DNA of 64,000 nt. Origin: Nitrobacter sp963807355 (GTDB lineage: Bacteria; Pseudomonadota; Alphaproteobacteria; Rhizobiales; Xanthobacteraceae). The DNA is taken from contig CAWEBX010000021.1 of assembly GCA_963807355.1 (NCBI GenBank), forward strand, positions 62,001 to 126,000. The letters run 5' to 3'. Position numbers and translations under genes: made by a program. The notes under the pieces are model-generated. The model was not told the DNA's origin and made no database searches. It worked only from the letters and a program-made list of their open reading frames with translations. Within the stretch, counting starts at the first letter, position 1. Every line of letters begins with the position of its first letter. Positions 1 through 8,647 of the stretch are shown here, one piece after another.

Positions 1-1
1 G

Positions 2-1108
2 ACCGGAACGCCTGCGGCTCCGCCGAAGGTGCGGCCAAAACGGCCGACGACGTTCAGCGAATACCTGCGGGACGTTGGCGACGTCGTGCATACGGGCGCC
101 GCGCGCGTCGGCGCGAGTGACGACAACACCGATTTCTATACTGTCTCACTGACCCAAGAAGCGCTTCGCCCGGGCACGATGTATGCCGACCCCTACGGCC
201 ACGTGCTGATGCTCGTGCATCGCGTGCCGGAGATGAACGGCAAGCCGGGCGTCTTCCTCGCCGTCGATGCTGAGCCCGACGGCTCGATCACGCGAAAGCG
301 TTTCTGGCGCGGCAATTTCCTGTTCGTGCATGATCCTGCGCTGGGCAGCCCGGGCTTCAAGCACTTTCGGCCGATCGTGCGCAACAAAGGCGGCTCGTTG
401 CGGCGGCTGGTCAACGCCGAAATCACCAACAATCCCGAGTACGCCGATTTTTCGCTCGATCAAACAAAGATGAGTGCCGAGGATTTTTACGATCGCATGG
501 ATGACGTGATGTCGCCGGAGCCGCTCGATCCCGTGAAAGCGATGACAGACGCCATCGCAAGTCTGAACGAACAGGTGAAGACGCGTGTTACCTCGGTCGA
601 AAACGGACGACAATATCAGGAAAAGCACGCCGGAGAGGTGACTATGCCCAATGGCTCCTCGATCTTCGGGACGACGGGAGCATGGGAGGATTACTCCACT
701 CCGGCGCGCGATTTCCGTTTGTTGATCGCGATCGATGTCGTGCGGGGATTTCCCGATCGCGTCATTCGGCGAGCGCCGCGCTATGCGATGCCGAGCGGCA
801 AGAGCATCGCGGACCTCAAAAGCGAATTGCAAGGGGTGCTGGCGTCCGAGCTTACCTCGCGAAAAATATCCTACATGCGCAGCGATGGCTCGCAATGGAC
901 GCTTTCGCTCAAGGAGGTCATCGACCGGGCAACGCACTTCGAGATGGCCTATAACCCGAACGACTGCGTCGAGGTAAGGTGGGGCGCGTCCGAGGGCAGC
1001 GAGGAGGCATCCACGTGCAAGCGGCACGCGCCGCAGGCGCAACGCGCGAAGATGTCGTCGGAGTACCGCACCTGGTTCCACGAGCGGCGTTGGCCGACGA
1101 AGACCTAG
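2..1108 (+). CDS. Unrecognised protein, 5' end outside the window
   Basis: The reading frame is open from the window edge; the first possible start inside is a GTG at 29, but codons upstream (TGTPAAPPK) continue in frame without a stop, so this is probably the C-terminal part of a longer protein. About 360 residues are visible. They look soluble and mixed-charge, with no signal peptide or membrane segment in the visible part. I see no motif that allows a family assignment. The C-terminus is basic (KRHAPQAQRAK). The 3' neighbour is a TonB-receptor remnant on the other strand, so the gene sits at the edge of a decayed accessory block. It could be a working gene or a further fragment. Confidence 0.5.
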   Translation, partial: TGTPAAPPKVRPKRPTTFSEYLRDVGDVVHTGAARVGASDDNTDFYTVSLTQEALRPGTMYADPYGHVLMLVHRVPEMNGKPGVFLAVDAEPDGSITRKRFWRGNFLFVHDPALGSPGFKHFRPIVRNKGGSLRRLVNAEITNNPEYADFSLDQTKMSAEDFYDRMDDVMSPEPLDPVKAMTDAIASLNEQVKTRVTSVENGRQYQEKHAGEVTMPNGSSIFGTTGAWEDYSTPARDFRLLIAIDVVRGFPDRVIRRAPRYAMPSGKSIADLKSELQGVLASELTSRKISYMRSDGSQWTLSLKEVIDRATHFEMAYNPNDCVEVRWGASEGSEEASTCKRHAPQAQRAKMSSEYRTWFHERRWPTKT

Positions 1109-1255
1109 ATCGCGATGGCGGTCGGTGGCGGTCTTCCGGATCGCCACCACAATGATATCAGCTATTAGCGATCCCTCACCCTGCCGATCACCGCGCGTGT
1201 GGACACAGCATTAAGCCAGCGGAGGTTTGCTTTGCTGATTTTGAAGCCGTCACCA

Positions 1256-1486
1256 TCACCACTTATAGGAGAGACTTCCCGTGATGCGACGCCGGTCGCC
1301 GTAGAAGCATGACGTAACAAAGCCGCAGCTTGCGACATACTGGGTGTCGGCGATGTTGACGACGTTGACCGCCGCGCGCCACTGGTTCGCCCATTCGTAG
1401 TGAACCGCCAGATCGCCGAAACCCAGCCCGTCCAGGACGTCCGTTCGTCGGTGGTCCTGGAACACGAGAAGTGGTGGGCCTGACAA
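1256..1486 (-). pseudogene. Remnant of a TonB-dependent siderophore receptor (C-terminal end)
   Basis: About the last 50 residues resemble the end of FhuA/FpvA-type outer-membrane receptors. The segment WRAAVNVVNIADTQYVASC, then CFYGDRRRI, and a final SLSYKW correspond to the last beta strands, where a conserved N(L/I)xDxxYVAS...FYG block is followed by a terminal aromatic strand. An intact receptor has about 700 residues with plug and barrel domains; nothing of these is seen upstream on this strand, and residues before about HYEW do not look like receptor. This is inferred to be a deletion remnant of an iron-uptake gene. Nothing suggests that it is translated. Confidence 0.7.
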
Positions 1487-1665
1487 ATGTCGCTGTGTGG
1501 ATTTAAAGCCGTCCGTGCTGCATTATCATCTTTTTCGCCAGTGAAATTTTTGCCTGCATCCGCGGCGCCCTCGCCTGGAATGTGCTGGTACTACACGGAC
1601 TCCTCCCGCAGGCAGGGCTTCTGGGATTATTGCCCCCAATAGCCTTGGAGCGGCGGGGCATCACC

Positions 1666-2644
1666 ATGGCGCAGGCCGATGTTCAGAAACCCGGGCGAGC
1701 CAGCGCGCCATTGAATGAGATGGTCTGGCTTCCCGGCGGCACGTTCCGCATGGGCTCCGACCGTCACTATCCCGAAGAAGCGCCCAGCCATCGCGTGACG
1801 GTTGATGGCTTCTGGATCGACAAAACACCTGTCACGAACCGGCAGTTCAAACAGTTTGTGAAAGCGACCGGCCATGTCACCGTCGCGGAGGTGCTGCCGG
1901 ATCCCAAGGACTATCTAGGCGCTCGCCCGGAGATGATTTATGCGGGATCGCTTGTTTTCTGTCCGCCCGCGCGCCTAGTCAATCTACCGCGACTGGAGCC
2001 AGTGGTGGACGTTCATGAAGGGTGCCGACTGGCGGCATCCTTATGGACCGAAGAGCAACATCAACGTGCAGGACCATCATCCGGTGGTCCACGTCGCTTA
2101 TGCCGACGCGCTGGCTTATGCAACCTGGGCCGGCAAGGAACTGCCGACCGAGGCAGAATGGGAGTTTGCCGCGCGCGGCGGACTCGAGGGGATGGAATTT
2201 GCTTGGGGAAATGAATTCACGCCGAACGGCCGCCACATGGCCAACACCTGGCAGGGCGAATTCCCGCGGCAGAACCTGAATGAAGACGGCTACGAACGCA
2301 CTTCGCCGGTAACGGCATTTCCGCCGAATGGTTACGGTCTGCACGACATGATCGGCAATGTGTGGGAGTGGACCGGTGACTGGTACACCCCGAAGCACGA
2401 AGCCGAAGCACCCAAGGCGTGCTGCATCCCCGAAAACCCGCGCGGCGGCAGAGAGGACGCGAGTTACGATCCCTGCCAGCCAAGCATCAAGATTCATCGC
2501 AAAGTCCTCAAAGGCGGCTCGCACCTCTGCGCGCCGAACTATTGCCGCCGCTACCGCCCGGCCGCGCGTCACGCCGAGCCGGTCGATACGTCGACCAGCC
2601 ATGTCGGATTTCGCTGTGTGACAAGGAAACTCGCTGCGCAATGA
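1666..2644 (+). pseudogene. Formylglycine-generating enzyme (sulfatase-modifying factor), frameshifted
   Basis: This family oxidises an active-site cysteine of sulfatases to formylglycine. The first frame (from ATG 1666) carries the typical start MVWLPGGTFRMGS, then FWIDKTPVTNRQFKQFV. The frame shifts by +1 at about 1987, where one extra C stands before the codons for RDWSQWWTFMKGADW. The second frame, to 2644, has LPTEAEWEFAARGG, NVWEWTGDW and the catalytic region GGSHLCAPNYCRRYRPAAR with the CxxxxC cysteine pair, ending in HVGFRCV. Removing one base gives a continuous protein of about 325 residues, normal for the family. The catalytic part is intact, so the break is either recent or a sequencing error. 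A Tat leader of probable arylsulfatase origin follows. Confidence 0.85.
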
Positions 2645-2677
2645 CCTTCAAATTCCTTGTGAAGAACGGAGAGTGCA

Positions 2678-2935
2678 ATGACGAGCAGTACGAATGACCA
2701 AGACAAACCCGCAGCTCCATCGAACAAGGCCGACAATCACGCTCTCAGTCGCCGGAATATTCTGCTGGGCTCGTCGGCACTGGTGAGACTGGCGACAATG
2801 GCGAACATCCTGGAAAGCGAGATGGATGGCATCAAACGCCGGGGAGTCGTTCAAGAAAAAAACCCTCGACCGCATTCGCGGCGGGTTGAACAGGATGATC
2901 GACGAGCAAATTCAGCAACGCGGGGTCAAATAGCG
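2678..2935 (+). pseudogene. Tat-leader remnant, probably of an arylsulfatase, joined to an unrelated C-terminal scrap
   Basis: A Shine-Dalgarno-like CGGAGAG precedes ATG 2678. The first 35 residues contain SRRNILLGSSALV, a twin-arginine leader typical of exported arylsulfatases of this group. The sulfatase body is missing: after about residue 38 the frame reads through unrelated sequence. In another frame (about 2832-2935) a plausible C-terminus (KKKTLDRIRGGLNRMIDEQ, then IQQRGVK and stop) is visible, so the locus looks like a large internal deletion joining a leader to the end of the same or another gene. The identity as arylsulfatase is inferred from the leader and from the adjacent formylglycine-generating enzyme; it is not proven by a catalytic motif. 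Confidence 0.5.
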
Positions 2936-3023
2936 CGTCGCCCCACCGCGCGTCATCCGGCTCGTCTACGAGCGAGCCGGGTTGGTTCAACCTCTTCAAT
3001 CTCAAACCTGTGTGAGGACTGCT

Positions 3024-3506
3024 ATGGTTGCGTCCCTTGCGACCGTCGTTCGGAACGCCGTCGTCGTTGTGCTGATGGGGTTCTGTTGCGTCATCCTTCC
3101 GTATTCCAACGCCCTCGCACAGAATGACCCGCTGCCGTCCTGGAATAGCGGCGCGGTCAGGACATCAATCACCGATTTTGTCGCGCGGGTCGCGACACCA
3201 GGCGGCGCGGATTTCGTGCCTCCGGCCGAGCGTATCGCCGTGTTCGACAATGACGGCACGCTATGGTGCGAGCAGCCGATCTATTTTCAAGCCGCCTTCG
3301 CGCTCGACCGCGTCAAGGCGATGGCGCCACATCATCCGGAATGGAAAGGCCAGCAGCCGTTCAAGGCGTTCCTCTCCGGTGACAAGAAGGCGCTCGCCGA
3401 GCAGGGCGAGAAAGGGCTGCTGACGCTGGTGACCGCGGCGCATAGCGGCATGACAACGGATCGCCGTGCGCTTTCGTTCGCGACGCAATCAATCGCCGGT
3501 TCTTGA
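3024..3506 (+). pseudogene. HAD-superfamily phosphatase, C-terminally truncated
   Basis: The start is taken at ATG 3024 because it gives a clear signal peptide (hydrophobic VVVVLMGFCCVILP, cleavage after SNALA). The mature part has the HAD motif I in FDNDGTLWCEQP, with the nucleophile/acid Asp pair DNDGT. Exported HAD phosphatases of this type are usually about 300-340 residues; here homology stops near residue 145 (HSGMTTD) and 14 unrelated codons lead to the stop. The lysine and acidic motifs III and IV are missing, so the enzyme should be inactive. The truncated end lies 10 bases before the next gene, as if a deletion had joined the two. Confidence 0.75.
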
Positions 3507-3516
3507 GGAGTGTACG

Positions 3517-4920
3517 ATGACCAAATCGCTGTTTGTTGCACTTGTCATTTCGTCTCTTGCGGGAGTCGCGACCGCTCAGACTGCTCCGCAGGAGAGGCTC
3601 GTCCAGAGCCGTGCCGTCGAGGCGGTCATCTGGGGCATGCCTGTCGTCAATTATGACCTGATGCTGCAGGAGATGCTGACCAAAACGCCGGGTAAAGTGA
3701 ATCAGATGATCTATTGGGGTAAGCCGCTCGACTGGAAAAACCAGACGCTGACACCAAATCCCGACACGCTTTATTTCATGTCGTTCCTGAACACGAAAGA
3801 TGTCGGGCCGATTGTCATCGAGATTCCACCGGCGAGCGCGGAAGGCTCGCTCAACGCCAACATCGTCAATGTCTGGCAACAGCCTTTGGAGGATGCCGGT
3901 TTACTCGGCGTGGACAAAGGCAAAGGCATCAAGTTTGTGATGTTGCCGCCGGATTTCACCGGAAAGGTTCCCGATGGCTATGAGCCATTGCAGCCGAATA
4001 CGCATGGCAGCTACGTGCTGTATCGCTCCAATCTGAAGAGTCATGCTGATGCTGACGTTGCGAAATCGATTGCCTACGGTAAGCAGATCAAAATCTATCC
4101 GCTCTCACAGGCGGCAAATCCGCCGCCGACAGTCTTCAGCGACGTAAAGGACATCCTGTTCGACTCAACCATTCGCTTCGACGAGAGCTTCTTCACGCAC
4201 CTCGACCGGATGGTGCAGACAGAACCGTGGCTCGACCGCGACCGAGCCATGATCGATCAGCTGAAGTCGATCGGCATCGCGAAAGGGAAACCCTTCGCGC
4301 CGGATGCGGCGATTAAGGACGCGCTCACAGCGGGCATGAACGAAGCCCATGCGTGGCTGATGACGAAATATGACGCTGCGCCACCGACATTTTTCAAGGA
4401 TGCGCATTGGACATTTCCGACACATCCCGATCTGGTCAAAGCGGCGTCCGGGGATTTCAAGGACTTGAATGAGTATCCGGTCGATTGGCGCGGCATCACC
4501 TACACCTATGGCTACATCGGTATAAGGCGGTTGGGTTCTGGTCAGTTCTACCTTCTGAATATCAAGGACAAGGATGGCCAGAGCTACGATGGCTCGAAAA
4601 CCTATCGGCTCCATGTACCGCCGAATGTGCCTATCGACCAATATTGGTCGCTCACGGTTTATGACCGCGAGACGCATGCGCTCGTCAGGAATATGAATCG
4701 CGCCAGCCGCGCCTCGAACGCGGCGGATGTTAAGAAGAACTCGGACGGCTCGGTCGATCTCTACGCTGGACCGGCAGCCCCTCCGGGGCATGAATCCAAC
4801 TGGATTCCGACAGACCCGGCGCGTCAGTTCGAGTTCATGTTCCGCCTCTACGGTCCGAAGAAGGAATTCTTCGACAAGGTGTGGAAGCTGCCTGACGTCG
4901 AGAAGGTCGCCGCGCAGTAA
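3517..4920 (+). CDS. DUF1254/DUF1214 exported protein
   Basis: This 467-residue protein starts at ATG 3517 behind a good ribosome site (TTGAGGAG, 3503-3510). It has an N-terminal signal peptide (LFVALVISSLAGVATAQ, predicted cleavage near residue 21). The N-terminal half is DUF1254 (VEAVIWGMPVVNYDLMLQEM; NPDTLYFMSF; TKDVGPIVIEIPP) and the C-terminal half DUF1214 (TYRLHVPPNVPIDQYWSLTV; then a DxxTHALVRN block and NWIPTDPARQFEFMFRLYGP). The biochemical role of these domains is not established. It is the only intact member of a row of three such genes here and is likely periplasmic. A further DUF1254 reading frame begins 20 bases downstream, so the two probably formed an operon. Confidence 0.9.
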   Translation: MTKSLFVALVISSLAGVATAQTAPQERLVQSRAVEAVIWGMPVVNYDLMLQEMLTKTPGKVNQMIYWGKPLDWKNQTLTPNPDTLYFMSFLNTKDVGPIVIEIPPASAEGSLNANIVNVWQQPLEDAGLLGVDKGKGIKFVMLPPDFTGKVPDGYEPLQPNTHGSYVLYRSNLKSHADADVAKSIAYGKQIKIYPLSQAANPPPTVFSDVKDILFDSTIRFDESFFTHLDRMVQTEPWLDRDRAMIDQLKSIGIAKGKPFAPDAAIKDALTAGMNEAHAWLMTKYDAAPPTFFKDAHWTFPTHPDLVKAASGDFKDLNEYPVDWRGITYTYGYIGIRRLGSGQFYLLNIKDKDGQSYDGSKTYRLHVPPNVPIDQYWSLTVYDRETHALVRNMNRASRASNAADVKKNSDGSVDLYAGPAAPPGHESNWIPTDPARQFEFMFRLYGPKKEFFDKVWKLPDVEKVAAQ

Positions 4921-4939
4921 ACAATCCGGAGAGTCCACC

Positions 4940-6460
4940 ATGACCACGAACGCACATCCTGATCGCAGGAAGATATTGCTTGCCGGAACGACGCTTGCAA
5001 TCACTTCGACCGTTGCCAGCACTACCGTTTCGCGCGCGCGCGCAGAGACGTCGTCACTCAATCCGCAGCCGCTACCCCCTTCACCGGAATGGGCTCGCGC
5101 GCTGCCGCCGGGCCGGACTCCAGCGTGAAGATCACCGAGGCCTATGCGGCGATGATCGCACGTGACGCCTATTTCTGGGCTTGGCCGATGGTCAACATCT
5201 TCAACAAGCGGCTGAACTTCAAGGACGTGCCGGAGGCGATGATGGTGGGGCCCGGACCGGCCGCCCCGCTCAATCGCGTGGCGATGCTCACCGACTACAT
5301 CGAGCCCGAGGAGCGGCTAGTCGCCTGCCCCAATCAGGACGTCGTCTATGGCGCAGGCTCCCTTGCACTCGATCTTTCGCCGGTGGTGATCCAGGTGCCG
5401 GATTTCGGCGACCGCTTCTGGGTTTACCAGATGGTCGATCTGCGCACCGACGGCTTCGCACAGCTTGGCAAGATGTACGGCACGACGCCCGGCTTCTATC
5501 TGCTGGTCGGGCCGAACTGGCGCGGCGACATTCCCAAAGGTATCACCCAGGTCTTCCGTTCCTCCGACCAACACCGGCTTCGCTGCACCGCGTGTGTTTC
5601 AGGACGATACGCCTGAAGACAAGAAGGCAATCCAGAGCGTGCTGACGCAGATCATGATGTATCCGCTGGCGGAATACGATGGACGAATGAAAAGCACCGA
5701 CTGGAGCAAGATCAAGAAGGTACCGGCTGCGACCGCCGGCGAAGCGGAAACAAAGTGGGTGTTTCCTGACAAGTTCTTCGACCAGCTTCCTGATATTCTC
5801 GCCGACGCGCCACCCTTGCCGGGTGAGGAATCGCGCTACGCCCAGATGCGTGCGTTGCTTGAAGCGATCAAGAACAATCCGTCGTTGAAGGCGCCGCTGG
5901 TCAAGGCCGCCACGGAGGCGGAGGAGCAGATCGTCAAGCCACTGTTCGAATTCCGCAACTGGGGCCAGCAACTTCCGCACCACTGGAGCACGATCTCGAA
6001 CGAGGCTGCCTTCGGTACTGATTACTTCACACGTACGGCGGCGGCCAAGTCGAACATCCTGGTCAACTCGCCGAACGAAACGAAATATTTCTATCAGGAT
6101 CTCGACGTGAGCGGTGCGCGGCTCAACGGCGCCAACCGATACACCGTCACCTTCGCGAAAGATCAGACGCCACCGGTCAATGGCTTCTGGTCGCTGACGC
6201 TTTACAATGAGCACCATTTCTTCGCGCCGAACGAGATCAAACGCTATTCGACCGGAACAAAGAACAAGGCGCTGAAACACAACCCCGATGGTTCGTTGAC
6301 GGTCTATGTGCAGGCCGACGCACCGCCAGCCGCGCAGCGCGACAACTGGCTGCCGGCGCCTAAGGGTGGCGATTTCACCCTCTATGTACGTGCATACTGG
6401 CCGAAGGCGGTGGTGGTGGATGGCACCTGGATGCCGCCGGCGGTTCAGCGAGTCAGTTAG
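4940..6460 (+). pseudogene. Second DUF1254/DUF1214 exported protein, frameshifted twice
   Basis: ATG 4940 follows the motif CGGAGAG and opens a Tat-type leader (DRRKILLAGTTLAITSTVAS, signal end near RARAE). The frame is lost near 5100 (a net -1 change or equivalent), continues in a second frame with ARDAYFWAWPMVNIFNKR and VVYGAGSLALDLSPVVIQVP, and shifts again by +1 at about 5565 (an extra base in TCCTCCG; restored reading VFRSSTNTGFAAPRVF). The last frame carries the DUF1214 part (PVNGFWSLTLYNEHHFF, KHNPDGSLTVYVQ, NWLPAPKGGDFTLYVRAYWP) to 6460. Conceptually joined, it is about 500 residues and complete. The domains are those of the gene just upstream, but the sequence is diverged, so it is a separate family member rather than a recent copy. 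Confidence 0.85.
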
Positions 6461-6547
6461 GCGACGAGGCGGCAAGCCTGGCTCTGAATGGACAATGGAA
6501 GGCATCGCTGTTGCAGGTGTGAACTGACCACAAAAGGAAGGGATGTC

Positions 6548-6939
6548 ATGAGAAGCGTCGTTTCGGCGCTCGCATCGGCTGTGGTAATCCCGATAAGGAC
6601 GCGACCTACGTCAGCTTCACGCCACCGAAAAATGACGGCGCGACCGTCTACAAACTCACCGTCAAGGATGTACCGGTCGATGCGTTCTGGTCAGTCAGTC
6701 TCTACAACGCGGACGGCTACTTCGAAAAGAATCCATACGATGCTTATTCCCTCAACAGCATCACGGGCAAAAAGAGCACGGATGGATCAATCGCTATCCA
6801 GTTCGGCGGCTGCGACGGCAAGATTCCGAACTGCCTGCCGATCATGCAAGGCTGGAACTACACGGTGCGGCTCTATCGGCCCCGCGCCGAAATCCTCAGC
6901 GGCAAATGGAAATTTCCTGAGCCGCAGCCAGCCAGTTGA
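6548..6939 (+). pseudogene. Third DUF1254/DUF1214 gene, reduced to leader and C-terminal domain
   Basis: ATG 6548 (preceded by AAAGGAAGG) starts a leader-like MRSVVSALASAV, but within about 12 codons the sequence jumps to another frame that encodes only the last 115 residues of a DUF1214 domain (DATYVSFTPPKNDGATVYKL; DVPVDAFWSVSLYNADGYF; NPYDAYSLNSITGKKSTDG; NYTVRLYRPRAEILSGKWKF), ending at TGA 6937-6939. This is a large internal deletion that also broke the frame. There is no start codon in the frame of the domain, so a product is unlikely. It shows that the locus once carried three DUF1254/DUF1214 genes in a row. Confidence 0.75.
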
Positions 6940-6950
6940 GGGGTTTCGGG

Positions 6951-7085
6951 ATGAGCGGCTACGCCATCGTTGCATGAATCGTGCTGATCATTCTGCCGGC
7001 CAGTTGCGTCGGCGTATTTTGCATCGCCGGCTGGCTGCCCGGACATATCACGAAGGCCCGCGATCATCCGCAGGAGGATACGTAG
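6951..7085 (+). pseudogene. Scrap resembling a DUF3302 (YiaW-like) small membrane protein
   Basis: From ATG 6951 the frame reads MSGYAIVA, a TGA stop at 6975, then IVLIILPASCVGVFCIAGW, LPGHITKARDHPQEDT and TAG. A hydrophobic segment followed by LPGxIxxxRxHPQ resembles the start of DUF3302 proteins, where the motif is followed by AIxxAGW and a second membrane segment. The second half is missing and the first helix carries a stop. The assignment is by recollection of the family pattern and is weak. Confidence 0.35.
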
Positions 7086-7173
7086 GGTAAATCGAGAAAA
7101 ATGCTGTCCCACCCCATATTGGGTCGGACAATCAAACTATAAAACCCAACAATTCAAACTAGAATTTGGGAAA

Positions 7174-7251
7174 TGGCGTCCCGGAAGGGAGTTCGAACCC
7201 CTGACCCCAGGTTTAGGAAACCTGTGCTCTATCCAGCTGAGCTACCGGGAC
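7174..7251 (-). tRNA. tRNA-Arg (anticodon CCT), CCA encoded
   Basis: The minus strand folds as a tRNA. The acceptor GTCCCGG pairs with CCGGGAC, the D arm is GCTC...GAGC, and the anticodon stem CAGGT/ACCTG holds loop TTCCTAA with anticodon CCT (reads AGG). Discriminator G is followed by an encoded CCA (7174-7176 on the complement). The T arm reads AGGGG-TTCGAACT-CCCTT, which gives an 8-base T loop instead of 7; the usual form would be TTCGAAT followed by the stem. The gene is therefore one base longer than expected (78 with CCA). The 3' end faces the decayed block at 1-7100, as in tRNA-integrated islands. Confidence 0.92.
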
Positions 7252-7610
7252 TGTACGCCGAACCCTGCCACTTATCCGGCACATCAGCGCCTCGGGCAAG
7301 CCGAATCTGTATTGCCGATTCAAGAGGCTGGTGCCGTCGCGCGGCCCACCCCAACCGGACCGGATGTCTCGCCAACATGCACTGCCGGTACGGCTCGCCA
7401 TTTCATAAGGAAGGCGTCCTAAAAAGAACACGGCGACCCGTTGCGCTCGTCGAGCGCTTTTCCCAGGATCCGCCATTCATCCCCCCAGCCACTCTCGTTT
7501 CGCTTGCAGAATGAAGCGGCAGCCTCTTCGCCCGCCAAAAATGCCTTGTGACTGTCATATGGCAACCTTATCTTTTTTGCCGCGGGGCTGGATCGCAACA
7601 GGAGATAATC
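7252..7610. other. Intergenic region without recognised gene
   Basis: This 359-base stretch lies between tRNA-Arg and the YidB-like gene. I see no recognisable protein similarity in any frame. A ribosome site AGGAGA lies at its right end for the next gene. The promoter of tRNA-Arg (minus strand) should lie in the left part, but no convincing box stands out. Confidence 0.4.
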
Positions 7611-8216
7611 ATGGGTTTGCTCGACGTCCTCAACGGAATGCAGAACGGCCCGCGCGGTCCAAGCGAGCCCAATAAGGAAAGCGAAAGCAGCGGCATGTCG
7701 CCGCTGACAATGGCGATCCTCGCTGTGCTGGGCTACAAGGCGCTGAAACATCTCACCGGAAGCCATTCTGGAGCCAGCCCGTCCGCGCCGCCGGCTCCCG
7801 CGCCCAGAAGCACGATCAATGCGGGCGCACCCGGAGGCACGGTCAATGCTGGTCTGCCCGGCAGCGGAGGCGGCCTTAGTGACCTGCTCAAGGGCGGGCT
7901 TGGTGGCCTGCTGGCGGGCGGTGCGGCCGGAAGCATTCTGAGCGGCGGCCTCGGCGACCTGCTGAACCAGCTTCAGAACAAAGGCCATGGTGAGACAGCT
8001 AATTCCTGGGTTAGCCCGGGACCAAACAAGCAGATCGCACCGCGCGACCTCGCCGACGCGCTCGGCGCCGACCAGATCAACGCCCTGACAGCACAGACCG
8101 GCCTGTCGCGGGACGAACTGCTCGCCGGATTGAGTCAGCACCTGCCCGAGGTCGTCCACCATCTGACGCCCGACGGGCGCCTGCCGACGGAGAATGAGCT
8201 ATCGCGACTGCTTTAG
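7611..8216 (+). CDS. YidB/DUF937 family protein
   Basis: A 201-residue protein starting at ATG 7611 behind AGGAGA (7600-7605). The N-terminus MGLLDVLNGMQNGPRG and the C-terminal block (QIAPRDLADALGADQINALT, GLSRDELLAGLSQHLPEVV, then LTPDGRLPTENELSRLL) are typical of YidB/DUF937 proteins. The middle (residues about 55-125) is rich in Gly, Ala, Pro and Ser with GGLGGLLAGGAAG repeats, likely flexible. No signal peptide is seen; residues 32-47 are mildly hydrophobic. The function of the family is not established. The gene stands alone, followed 93 bases later by a YeaQ-type membrane protein gene. Confidence 0.88.
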   Translation: MGLLDVLNGMQNGPRGPSEPNKESESSGMSPLTMAILAVLGYKALKHLTGSHSGASPSAPPAPAPRSTINAGAPGGTVNAGLPGSGGGLSDLLKGGLGGLLAGGAAGSILSGGLGDLLNQLQNKGHGETANSWVSPGPNKQIAPRDLADALGADQINALTAQTGLSRDELLAGLSQHLPEVVHHLTPDGRLPTENELSRLL

Positions 8217-8309
8217 GATTGCACTCGCTGCGGGAGTGGTCGCCCCCGGGGGCTGACCGATCTCGCGGAGAGTTCACCGTCACGATCATTTTGAGGAAGG
8301 ACTTTCATC

Positions 8310-8588
8310 ATGGGCGGCATTCTCTGGATCATTCTGGTCGGCTTCATCGCCGGCGTTATCGCAAAGTTCTTATCGCCCGGCCCGAACAATCCGAGCGGAT
8401 TCATCCTCACCACGGCGCTCGGCATTGGCGGTGCGTTCCTCGCCACCTTCATCGGGCAGTCGATCGGTCACTACAGCCCCGATCAAGGCGCAGGCTTCAT
8501 CACCTCAACCATCGGCGCGGTTGTGGTGCTGTTCATCTGGAACAGGTTGGTCGCGCGCGGCGCGATTTCCGGTCCTGGATCGAAATAG
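8310..8588 (+). CDS. GlsB/YeaQ/YmgE family small membrane protein
   Basis: This 92-residue protein begins at ATG 8310 with a ribosome site GAGGAAGG (8292-8299). It shows three hydrophobic segments: residues 4-22 (ILWIILVGFIAGVIAKFL), 31-48 (GFILTTALGIGGAFLATF) and 62-80 (GFITSTIGAVVVLFIW). The motif GFIAGVIAKFLSPG and the glycine-rich ALGIGGA are characteristic of the transglycosylase-associated (YeaQ) family, small inner-membrane proteins often induced by stress. There is no evidence of enzymatic activity. It is probably transcribed alone or with the preceding gene. Confidence 0.9.
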   Translation: MGGILWIILVGFIAGVIAKFLSPGPNNPSGFILTTALGIGGAFLATFIGQSIGHYSPDQGAGFITSTIGAVVVLFIWNRLVARGAISGPGSK

Positions 8589-8647
8589 CAACCTCGTCCT
8601 CGGGTAACGTCTTGAGGCGCGGTCAGGCCACGGCCAAGCCTCCTGGC

